Source: Ruminococcus sp. AF46-10NS
GTDB taxonomy: Bacteria > Bacillota > Clostridia > Lachnospirales > Lachnospiraceae
Direction of reading: 5' to 3'
NCBI RefSeq assembly: GCF_003474435.1
Contig: NZ_QRNF01000017.1
Location: 1 to 64,000, forward strand
Length of the DNA stretch: 64,000 nt
Numbering within the stretch: position 1 is the first letter of the stretch; each line of letters begins with the position of its first letter. The notes below the pieces were generated by a model. That model did not search any database. It saw only the letters and a list, made by a program, of their open reading frames with translations, and was not told where the DNA came from. Positions 29,364 to 37,009 of this stretch are shown here, piece by piece. A program made the position numbers and the translations under genes.

Positions 29364-29482
29364 GTCTGTTTTCTCCTCTGACCGGCCGGAAATCAGGCCG
29401 TTTTACGTTACTCTCACAAAAATGCGCAGTAACCTTTTGCTACTGCACATTATACGGCAAAATATTTTCCGTAGCAATACTT

Positions 29483-30418
29483 TTAACCGATCATCTGAAA
29501 GATCCAGGATACAGCCGGAAGTGTTATGATAGAACATACTGTAGTAACCAGGATTCCTCCCATTGCATAATCTCCGTCAGAACCTGAAGCATTGGCCATC
29601 ATTACCACAGAAGACATTACCGGCATGGCAGAAGCCAGTGCCATTGTCATATGGATATCTGAAGGAATCGAGAAAAATCCCAGCAAAACATAGAAAAGTA
29701 TGGGAAATAGCACCATCTTTATCAAAGCGATTCCATAATAATCCGGTACTTTGATAAATTTCAGCACATCAATGCAGGCAAAAATTCCTCCCAGATAGAT
29801 CATGGCAAGGGGTGTTGCGGTAGCTCCCATTTTCTGCAGTGCAGTATCCAGGATCAATGGCAAATGGATCCCGGTCAGCACACAGAGCATGGCAAGTATA
29901 ATTGCCACTGTGACAGGATTAATGAGTTTCCTGGGATTAAATTTCCCACTTTCTTTTTCTGCAGGAGATGTGAGCTTCACACCCAGGGTCCAGAGCATCA
30001 GCTGGTCAATGACCGTAAAAACAGATATGTACAGCATTCCTTTTTCCGGATAAATACTGGTAATAATAGGAATTCCCATAAATCCTACGTTTCCAAATAC
30101 GACCATCGCCCGGTACAGCTGCAGATGATCACCTCTCAGCCGAAATATTTTTCCGGATATTTTTCCCAGGATCAAAAGCCCAATGTACATAGATGCTGCG
30201 ATCGCAAGAATCGATAAGGATGAAAAAAATGTTCTGCGGTCTACACCGTCAACTGTGTTGATAAAGATCATAACCGGAAGTGCCAGTTTGATCACAAATC
30301 TGGAAATCACCTCCAGGGTTTCTCTTGTCAGCACTTTCGTGCGGATCAGGATAATGCCCATGATAATGTAGATCACGAACATCCCAATCTGCTGTAATAG
30401 AATTGTTAACGTATTCAT
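29483..30418 (-). CDS. AEC family transporter (second copy)
   Basis: About 311 aa, ten membrane segments, same family as 26161-27105 (FVIYIIMGIILIRTKVLTRETLEVISRFV start, a late GATATPLAMIYLGG motif matching TATPLGLMAMGG of the other). The two are paralogous but diverged. I start at ATG 30418, behind AAGGAG; the longer frame from 30478 has no ribosome site. Substrate unknown. Confidence 0.9.
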   Translation of the reverse strand: MNTLTILLQQIGMFVIYIIMGIILIRTKVLTRETLEVISRFVIKLALPVMIFINTVDGVDRRTFFSSLSILAIAASMYIGLLILGKISGKIFRLRGDHLQLYRAMVVFGNVGFMGIPIITSIYPEKGMLYISVFTVIDQLMLWTLGVKLTSPAEKESGKFNPRKLINPVTVAIILAMLCVLTGIHLPLILDTALQKMGATATPLAMIYLGGIFACIDVLKFIKVPDYYGIALIKMVLFPILFYVLLGFFSIPSDIHMTMALASAMPVMSSVVMMANASGSDGDYAMGGILVTTVCSIITLPAVSWIFQMIG

Positions 30419-30505
30419 CTTCTGAGACTCCTTTTTGTCCAAAAAAATAATGCACCCGCCTTTGGCTCTGCGATGCATTATTTTGCCTTTATGAATTTTA
30501 TACTA

Positions 30506-31564
30506 TCACATCTGACTCACGTTGACAACGTGCTTTTGCTGTACGATCTTATCTCCCAGCTTATTCAGGAGCATTGTATAAGCAGCCCCAAATACATTCG
30601 CCCCGATACGAAGCAGCACTGCTGCCGGCATTCCGAAAAGTCCTGCTGCAATGGACAGCGCACCAAAAGTATTAAACGCCGTCTGCCATGCGTAGCCTGC
30701 GGAATATCCTACACCAATTCCGCCGATCATTCCAATGTAAGGATACATGGATTTCGGAAGCACCAGATAGAGCACAACAAAAAGCAGACATCCCACAATG
30801 TTAAACATACCTCTTTTTCCTGCTCTGGTCTTGCAGTCCTCTGTAAACGGAAGACATACGGACATGCAGGCGATTCCTGCCCACATAGCTCTCGGAAGTC
30901 CAAGAAGGGACATGATCAGCATGGCACTTGAAACGATCAGTGTCAGTCTTAAATACCATCTGCCTCTGGAAGAACAGAGATCAAACTCCCGAAACAGATC
31001 CGGAAATGTCCTGCGATACGGACGCTTCTTCTGATTCTTGTAAAAGATCACCATGCAGAGAACCATTCCCACGAGAAGACCCTCCACACGCAGTACATAA
31101 GCTTTTCCCGTCACATCATATCCCATCAGCAGGAGATATCCCAGTACAAAGGTAGAATGATTATACATAATTACATTGTGGCATCCAAGAATCATCAGAA
31201 GCAGAATGCTCACTGCATTGATCAAAAACGCCGGTATCGGAGAAACCATGTTGGAAAGTCTGGGGCCTGCGATCAAAATCCCAAAGATCCCGGCAATGGA
31301 TAAAAGTCCATGCGTGGTTCGTATCCCAAAATCTGCCTGTCTTAAGACCAGCATTGCCAAAAGTACAGTTACGCCTACAACACTGTTGTCATTCCCTGTT
31401 ATCTTGCTGTATAACGTAACAACAGCTACGCAGAAGGCCATAACAAGATATACTTTAAAATTATAGATCAGAATGTGCCTTCTTTTTTCTTTTTTGTCTG
31501 TGGTATTCCGTATCAGCTGTTTGGATCCTGTTGAGCTTAACTGCAGTTCCTGATAAAATGTCAT
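30506..31564 (-). CDS. FUSC family membrane protein
   Basis: 352 aa with two blocks of membrane segments separated by a basic cytoplasmic linker (FYKNQKKRPYRRTF near 180). The N-terminal block has ITGNDNSVVGVTVLLAMLVLRQADFGIRTTHG, typical of FUSC/aromatic acid exporter proteins. The second block repeats the pattern. Substrate unknown. Start at 31564; it reads alone. Confidence 0.8.
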   Translation of the reverse strand: MTFYQELQLSSTGSKQLIRNTTDKKEKRRHILIYNFKVYLVMAFCVAVVTLYSKITGNDNSVVGVTVLLAMLVLRQADFGIRTTHGLLSIAGIFGILIAGPRLSNMVSPIPAFLINAVSILLLMILGCHNVIMYNHSTFVLGYLLLMGYDVTGKAYVLRVEGLLVGMVLCMVIFYKNQKKRPYRRTFPDLFREFDLCSSRGRWYLRLTLIVSSAMLIMSLLGLPRAMWAGIACMSVCLPFTEDCKTRAGKRGMFNIVGCLLFVVLYLVLPKSMYPYIGMIGGIGVGYSAGYAWQTAFNTFGALSIAAGLFGMPAAVLLRIGANVFGAAYTMLLNKLGDKIVQQKHVVNVSQM

Positions 31565-31783
31565 TTTTCATCGCTCCTTTTATAAATCGGACATTCGCAT
31601 TCCGCTCTGCTATATGCTCATGAACACGATCGTTTTGCGATCTGCGCTCAAATATACAAACAACCATTATACCTGGTTTATTCTGAAAGGTCAAACACTT
31701 TTTTCAAAAACTGTAATTTTTGTTCCTTTTGAAATCTGCAATTATATTTTTTTATGCGTATCTTTTTATAACTATTATCTGTA

Positions 31784-32440
31784 TTATCGCAATTCCGCTA
31801 TCCTGGTAACTGCCACGTAGATTTCCTGGATCTTATACCATGTAGGATAATCCACCACTCCGGAAGCCGGAAGCCCGAACACATTCTGGAATTTTTTTAC
31901 GGAAGCAGCTGTTGCAGGGCCGTAAATACCATCCACAGTCACAGTTGGAATTGCGGGATAGCTTTTGCTATAGCATTAAGCTGTTCCTGAATCTGCTGCA
32001 CTTTTTCCCCGGTAACACCAATTGTCAGGTCATATCCCGGCCAGGATACAGGAATCCCAGAAACTGCCTCTGCTACATTGATATACATATCATTTCCATA
32101 AAAACTCCGTATGATCTCAATTGCAGAATATCCCTGATCTCCCAAAGACTTGCTTCCCCACTGTGTCATCCAGCCACGATCCCTGCACTGCACCCGTCTG
32201 CCATCACAATACTGCGTCAGGATAGGCTGCCGCACATTCGGTCTGGAAAGATAGTTTTCAAAAAGCTCATCCACAATCCTGTCGATGCTGTCAAAAATAT
32301 TCCGGCCATTGATCCATTTATGATCGTATGCTGTGGAAGAAGTGATGGTGTAGTCATAGCCTTTGTTCCGGTACCATTCTGTATATACCCGGTTTAATGT
32401 AAATGACATGATTGCCAGGACATTAGCACATAAATGATGA
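31784..32440 (-). pseudogene. Peptidoglycan-binding protein of spore-formers, 3' part, cut by the prophage
   Basis: The protein fragment starts within a conserved region (LNRVYTEWYRNKGYDYTITSS) and ends with a peptidoglycan-binding 1 domain. Full-length relatives in Clostridia have about 250 residues before this point. Similarity begins at about 32440 (reading ANVLA) and is preceded by in-frame stops and phage sequence. A one-base loss near 31960 (GCTATCCC for GCTTATCCC) splits the end; repaired, it continues as VTVDGIYGPATAASVKKFQN and stops at 31784. The missing 5' half should lie at the other phage end. Confidence 0.75.
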
Positions 32441-32445
32441 TATTA
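32410..32445. other. Likely phage attachment junction (attL)
   Basis: Host gene similarity ends here and phage non-coding sequence begins. The core cannot be set without the other end. No tRNA or long direct repeat is seen. Confidence 0.5.
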
Positions 32446-32469
32446 TGTAATCTATATGATGCAATATCC

Positions 32470-32500
32470 GTCCGGCAGTGGGTACCTGCCGGACATTTCA
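32470..32500 (-). terminator. Hairpin at the end of the late operon
   Basis: GTCCGGCAGGTACCCACTGCCGGAC on the minus strand after the endolysin gene. The T run is weak, so function is likely but not certain. Confidence 0.5.
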
Positions 32501-32518
32501 TATAATATAATTAGGAAG

Positions 32519-33793
32519 TTATTTTGTATTGACCTTCATGTGTTCAATCACCTTTGTCCAGGTGTCTTTTCCGCAAATCCCGTCTGCTGTGAGCTTTACG
32601 TTTTTCTGGAATGCTTTCAGTGATGTATCTGTATCGTTTCCGAAATCACCATCCACCTTCACTCCGAGCATGGCCTGCAACATGGATACAGCCGTTCCTT
32701 TGCTGCCTTTTTGGATCACCGGGAACTGGACTTCGATCTTGTCAGTTAATGTTACTGTGTTCTTTGTTGTCGTATTCTTCACTGTCGTTGCTCCCTTCAT
32801 ATATGCTGCAGTCTTTTTTACAAATTCCGGCCAGCGTCCTTCTTCCTGGATCCGGCGCGGGCAGTTCTTCCTGGAAGCATCATAGTGGCGTTTCAGGCGA
32901 TCTGTTCCCCATCCATACTGCTTCAGAAGCTGTGCTGCCAGCTGTTCTGCTTTATCTACTGCTTTATAGTAATCCGTTTCTGGGTTTACGCAGATCTCGA
33001 TGTTGATAGAATTTCGGTTTGTAATACCGTATTTTCCTTTTCCGTCACCTACAGCCCAGGCTCCGTCACTGTGATCGAGTGTCTGATAGACGGACTTGGA
33101 ATCTACATAGTAGTGCACGGTTCCGGCAAGGTTGCCATTTTTCATCGCTGTTGCATGGGCTTTGGCATCTGCCCCCTTACTCCAGTTATCCGTTTCGTGG
33201 ATTACAATATATGCCGGCTTGTTCTGGCCGATATAACAATTCTTTTTGCTGATCATTTTTGTGATATTCATAGTATTTTCTTCCTTTCCTGTTGATAATA
33301 TTGCATTCAAAATCTCGATAATTTGAGCTCCGTAATTTTTTCCAGCAGCCCAGCCCTGACCTTTGGGATTTTCCTGGATGCCGAGATGCTCAACATACTC
33401 AGCGCAGCCTCTTGATACGTATGTATATCGCGGGTCAATACATTTCTGTTTCAGTCCGTCTGTGCAAGCGTAAGCCTGCAGATGCTGGATCTGCGCCCTG
33501 ATCCCTTCTTTCGCCGTTTTGAAGCTACAGCCTTTCTTTCCCGTGATGTTTACGCCTAACCCGCAGAAATTATTCTGATCGAGGGTTACTGCTGATCCTG
33601 AAAACGTAAAGTTGCCTGTCTCCAGGCAACTCTGAGCAAATGCAATGTCTCCACGCACGCCCTCTGTTGATCCTTCTGTGATGTACAGAGAGATCATCTT
33701 TGTGACCGAATCGGACACCTGCGGGTTTACTTTCTTGATGTAGGCCTGCATCTGCTCAATGCTAGCCTGCGATTTCCCCATAATTTTTAACAT
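32519..33793 (-). CDS. Endolysin with glucosaminidase, amidase and PG-binding domains
   Basis: About 424 aa. Residues 1-170 form a glucosaminidase-like domain (GDIAFAQSCLETGNF with catalytic Glu; FCGLGVNITGKKG). Residues 195-340 form an N-acetylmuramoyl-L-alanine amidase_2 domain (YIVIHETDNWSKGADAKAH with zinc His, VHYYVD, HYDASRKNCP). The last 65 residues are a PG_binding_1 domain. I start at ATG 33793, behind AAGGAG. An internal ATG at 33270, preceded by AAAGGAAG, sits exactly at the amidase domain start and may yield a shorter product. Confidence 0.93.
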   Translation of the reverse strand: MLKIMGKSQASIEQMQAYIKKVNPQVSDSVTKMISLYITEGSTEGVRGDIAFAQSCLETGNFTFSGSAVTLDQNNFCGLGVNITGKKGCSFKTAKEGIRAQIQHLQAYACTDGLKQKCIDPRYTYVSRGCAEYVEHLGIQENPKGQGWAAGKNYGAQIIEILNAILSTGKEENTMNITKMISKKNCYIGQNKPAYIVIHETDNWSKGADAKAHATAMKNGNLAGTVHYYVDSKSVYQTLDHSDGAWAVGDGKGKYGITNRNSINIEICVNPETDYYKAVDKAEQLAAQLLKQYGWGTDRLKRHYDASRKNCPRRIQEEGRWPEFVKKTAAYMKGATTVKNTTTKNTVTLTDKIEVQFPVIQKGSKGTAVSMLQAMLGVKVDGDFGNDTDTSLKAFQKNVKLTADGICGKDTWTKVIEHMKVNTK

Positions 33794-33818
33794 ATTGTTT
33801 CTCCTTGCTAAAGGGTGA

Positions 33819-34055
33819 TCACTCACCCTCTTCTGCCTCTACTTCCGGAATTCCTGCTACGCTGGTAAGTATACTTACTACCCCGGCCACGACTGCTGCT
33901 GATGTTACCATCTTCCAATCCACTGCTGAAATCACGCTTCCGGCACCGATCACGCCTACTGCAGTCTGAGCCATTGTCTTCAGTGCCCTGATTCCAGCTC
34001 TTTTCAGCCATTTCACAGTATCTACACTTGGTTTGAATACGCAATTTTTAAACAT
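33819..34055 (-). CDS. Holin, r1t-like
   Basis: 78 aa with two membrane segments after an amphipathic start; pattern RAGIRALKTMAQTAVGVIGAG, then DWKMVTSAAVVAGVVSILTSVAGIPE matches the phage r1t holin family. It directly precedes the endolysin, the usual lysis pair. Confidence 0.85.
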   Translation of the reverse strand: MFKNCVFKPSVDTVKWLKRAGIRALKTMAQTAVGVIGAGSVISAVDWKMVTSAAVVAGVVSILTSVAGIPEVEAEEGE

Positions 34056-34056
34056 G

Positions 34057-34308
34057 TCAGTTCTCCTTTCCTTCCAGATCTGAAATCCGGTGGTTCGCTA
34101 CTTTAATCTGTTCCTCCTGAACTTCCATTTTCTTTTCAAGAAAATATGTCCGTTCCACTACATTATTGTGCTTGTCTACTCTTTTCGTCAGTTCCTCAAG
34201 TTTGTATTCCATCAGTGCTCGTGTTTTTTCCTGCTGGCTGTGATTACTGATCAGGCACACCAGGAGCGTCACAGTTGCACTGATGCAGGATGAAATGATT
34301 GTTTCCAC
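34057..34308 (-). CDS. Small membrane-anchored coiled-coil phage protein
   Basis: 83 aa: one N-terminal membrane segment (about 5-22), then a helical tail with KLEELTKRVDKHNNVVERTY, a motif shared with small proteins beside holins in many Firmicute phages. It reads into the holin gene with 1 nt between. Probably part of the lysis cassette; precise role unknown. Confidence 0.75.
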   Translation of the reverse strand: METIISSCISATVTLLVCLISNHSQQEKTRALMEYKLEELTKRVDKHNNVVERTYFLEKKMEVQEEQIKVANHRISDLEGKEN

Positions 34309-34327
34309 TCTACTTCCTTTCTCCGGT

Positions 34328-34379
34328 GTTGCGCCGGCGCAATTTGATATAAAAATAAGAGCCTCCCGGCTCCGCTCTG
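34328..34379 (-). promoter_or_regulatory. Intra-operon hairpin and GCGCCGGCGC module (copy 1)
   Basis: On the minus strand a hairpin GAGCGGAGCCGGGAGGCTC is followed by TTATTTTTAT, then AAATTGCGCCGGCGCAACA, then the ribosome site of the 83-aa gene. The same arrangement occurs at 49676-49740. It may be a terminator followed by a promoter or a processing site. Confidence 0.5.
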
Positions 34380-34398
34380 ATGTTTCTTTTCTTATTTT

Positions 34399-34656
34399 TC
34401 ATTTAAAGGCCTCCTCATCGTCTGCGTCCGCATATGGCCTGCAGAGGTTTTCTGTGATGTCGATCTCATTTTCAATCTCTTCCAAAGTCTTGCTGGACGT
34501 TCCTCTCAGTATTAATCTGAGATCTGTGATATGCGACCACAGGCGGCTAATGATCTGTAATTTTGTTGTCATGTTTCTTGCTTGCACTAAGCACATAGTT
34601 CCTAATCCCACAACTGCTCCCGTAAAGAACGTTAGGATCATGATTCCTACGGTCAT
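34399..34656 (-). CDS. Small membrane protein, DUF3789-like
   Basis: 85 aa: an N-terminal membrane segment (MILTFFTGAVVGLGTMCLVQ) like DUF3789, then an acidic helical tail. Start codon overlaps the stop of the 24-aa ORF as ATGA. Role unknown; such proteins are common between fibre and lysis genes. Confidence 0.7.
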   Translation of the reverse strand: MTVGIMILTFFTGAVVGLGTMCLVQARNMTTKLQIISRLWSHITDLRLILRGTSSKTLEEIENEIDITENLCRPYADADDEEAFK

Positions 34657-34727
34657 GCTCCCTCCTCTTCAAGATTGATAAGTTCCTGATGCTCCTGATC
34701 AGTAAGCTTTCCCCGTTCATGAAGCAT
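34653..34727 (-). CDS. 24-aa ORF between fibre and DUF3789-like gene
   Basis: MLHERGKLTDQEHQELINLE plus four residues. AGGAGG lies at the right distance inside the fibre 3' end; the start overlaps the fibre stop (TAATG) and the stop overlaps the next start (ATGA). Coupling on both sides argues that it is a real, very small gene, in the place where XkdX-like proteins often sit. Confidence 0.6.
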   Translation of the reverse strand: MLHERGKLTDQEHQELINLEEEGA

Positions 34728-36532
34728 TAACTCAGCCTCCTCTCAAGTCCTTCAATACGTTTATTCTGTTTTTTTACCATTTCCGACAACTCCTGAATTG
34801 CTTTTATTGCATACTCTGCCAGAAGTAAGCGATCAATTTGTTTGATGTTCATGCTTCCATCTTCATTGTAACCACCGCCTAATGTCAATAGCGGATCAAT
34901 CTCTTCAAGCTCATCCGCAACAATTCCAAGCGGCTGATGAATTCCTGATTTTTTCCAGTCAAACGAACACACTTTCATTTGCTCGACAGCTTCAAGAGCG
35001 TTTACTTTACATTCTCTAAAATTTTCTTTCAGTCTAATGTCGGAATCGGAATCAGCATAAAAGGTCTTAGCGCTATAACTACTTGATCCCCACTGGCCAA
35101 ATACTGAAAGGGTGCTTTTCCCATTTGCTCCAGTGATCGTCCCGGATGAAAGATATGCCACTCGCTTTGTGGTTGTTCCGGCCGAAGCAACCGGCCTTCT
35201 TTTTACGACCGGATTCGACGGCTGATCCTCTTCTCCATAATCACGAAATGTAAATTTTTTAGCAACAGTAAAATTTCCAGTAATAGAAGCGCTTTCACCA
35301 GTGAGCTTTCCGAAGTTTACAGTATCAGCATTAACCGCATTTACACCGATTGTTACTTTCTTTTTTGTAAATCGCAAAATATAATTTTCTGTTGGTTCAA
35401 TGTCGTTAAGCCATAGTTCCTCCACGCCCGAATCCATTGTATATGCCTTGATTCCATTTCTTCCAAACAGAAGTCCTGAATAATTTTCATCATCTGTATA
35501 TTGAGTATAATATAATGTTCCAGATGTATCTTGTCTGAGCACCTTTTTCGTGTCAGTTCCAAATTGTAAAAAACCGCCTGACGCATCCATAATGATCCCA
35601 TTTGCTGATAGGTTTCCATTTTTTATTTCCCAGTCGCCTACATAGCCATGTTCAACTTCCATAGAACCATCCGTATTGATCCTAAAATAGTTATTTGCAG
35701 TCACAACGCCTTCGAGTTTGATCTTACTTGCAGATATCGAGACTCTTTCTGCGCTCTGATTGATCTGGCTGATCAAGAATGCTTTATCTGCTTTTTTATT
35801 CCATGCAGAACTGGAACTGACGGTTGATATAATTGCGCTGTCAGTAATCTTTTGTGATGCTTCCTTTTTCCAGGTTTCCAGAGATGTAACGGAAGCTTTT
35901 GTTGCGTAAGTGGATGATACCGCACTTGTGATGCTGTCTGCTTTCTGATCTATTGCTGACTGCATCTGTTTCACTGTAGCATATGATTTCAGCAGTTCAT
36001 CCGTGGAAGCTTTTGCAGTGTCAATAGCTGCCTGTTTAGCTGCATCCGCATATCCTTGTGCAGTCGCATCTACTGTCTTTAATTTCTGCTTAACATCTGA
36101 TCCGGTGGCATATGTTTTTGATACCTTCGATGAAAAGCCATCTATTTCCGCTTTAATAGCAGCATTCATGGCTACCGTGGTACTGTAATTATTTTTCAAG
36201 TCTGTCTGTACATGAGACAGGTTCTGTGTCAGTCCATCCACACCTGACTTATATTCCGCAACTTTCGCATCCAGGCTTGTGTATTGGCCAAATACAGAAT
36301 CGTATTTTGATGATATATCCGTATAAGATTGTGATAACCCGTCTACAGTGAGTTTTATATTAGCAAGCTTGCTGTACATCGTAACTTTACTGTTCTGTAG
36401 TTCGATAATCTCGCTTTCGCTGATCAATGCTTCTATTCTGCCTTTTAGTACAGAAAAGTTTGTCTCATTTGCCTGGAAACGCTTCAGAATTGCATCGCGT
36501 GCAAAAATATTGACTTCCTTCTGAAATCTCAT
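34727..36532 (-). CDS. Tail fibre with C-terminal S74 chaperone
   Basis: 601 aa. The first ~280 residues are helical with repeated TYATKASVT-like and coiled-coil segments; the middle is beta-rich. The last ~105 residues form an intramolecular chaperone/peptidase S74 domain beginning SDIRLKENFREC (catalytic Ser and the conserved DIRLKENI-type start) and ending in a coiled coil. Such domains assemble the trimer and then cleave off. It likely binds the host surface. Confidence 0.9.
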   Translation of the reverse strand: MRFQKEVNIFARDAILKRFQANETNFSVLKGRIEALISESEIIELQNSKVTMYSKLANIKLTVDGLSQSYTDISSKYDSVFGQYTSLDAKVAEYKSGVDGLTQNLSHVQTDLKNNYSTTVAMNAAIKAEIDGFSSKVSKTYATGSDVKQKLKTVDATAQGYADAAKQAAIDTAKASTDELLKSYATVKQMQSAIDQKADSITSAVSSTYATKASVTSLETWKKEASQKITDSAIISTVSSSSAWNKKADKAFLISQINQSAERVSISASKIKLEGVVTANNYFRINTDGSMEVEHGYVGDWEIKNGNLSANGIIMDASGGFLQFGTDTKKVLRQDTSGTLYYTQYTDDENYSGLLFGRNGIKAYTMDSGVEELWLNDIEPTENYILRFTKKKVTIGVNAVNADTVNFGKLTGESASITGNFTVAKKFTFRDYGEEDQPSNPVVKRRPVASAGTTTKRVAYLSSGTITGANGKSTLSVFGQWGSSSYSAKTFYADSDSDIRLKENFRECKVNALEAVEQMKVCSFDWKKSGIHQPLGIVADELEEIDPLLTLGGGYNEDGSMNIKQIDRLLLAEYAIKAIQELSEMVKKQNKRIEGLERRLS

Positions 36533-36570
36533 TCATTTACCTTCTCTCTATTTCGGCTTTAGAACAAGAA

Positions 36571-37008
36571 TTAACTATAGGTTTTCCAGCCTTTCCAGCC
36601 CGAATCTTGATAGGCATTCACATGAATCTCCCGTGTATACGGTCTTATCAGCACAAGGACCTTTATAGTTGCTCTTCCGTAGCAAAAACCCATGTATGTG
36701 GCAGCCCCTGGAGCCGGCCGGATGGCCTCTTGAAGAACATATGTTCCATGTGACTGCACTGGGATGTCGTCCAATGATGTGTACGATTTTCCATCGATCA
36801 TTTTTGAGTTTAGCTCATTAATAGCTGCAACTAATGTTTGGCTCCCCTGATCTAATGTGTATTTTTTTGAGGTCAGTTTTGTAAGAATCGCATCCGCAAG
36901 TTTGTTGTAGTCAATCAGTTTTTCCTCTGCCGCTCCGACAACGAGAAACTGATCCGACTCCGCTGGTGCTGTTGTTACCGGTAATGCTGTAATGTTCTGA
37001 TCTGCCAT
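36571..37008 (-). CDS. Small tail appendage protein
   Basis: 145 aa. The N-terminus (residues 1-75) resembles the attachment part of fibres, with LDQGSQTLVAAINELNSK. The C-terminus (YTSLDDIPVQSHGTYVLQE to GWKGWKTYS) resembles the knob-like end of pyocin and other fibres. It lies between tail-tip and fibre genes, so a receptor-binding or baseplate role is likely. Confidence 0.7.
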   Translation of the reverse strand: MADQNITALPVTTAPAESDQFLVVGAAEEKLIDYNKLADAILTKLTSKKYTLDQGSQTLVAAINELNSKMIDGKSYTSLDDIPVQSHGTYVLQEAIRPAPGAATYMGFCYGRATIKVLVLIRPYTREIHVNAYQDSGWKGWKTYS

Positions 37009-37009
37009 G

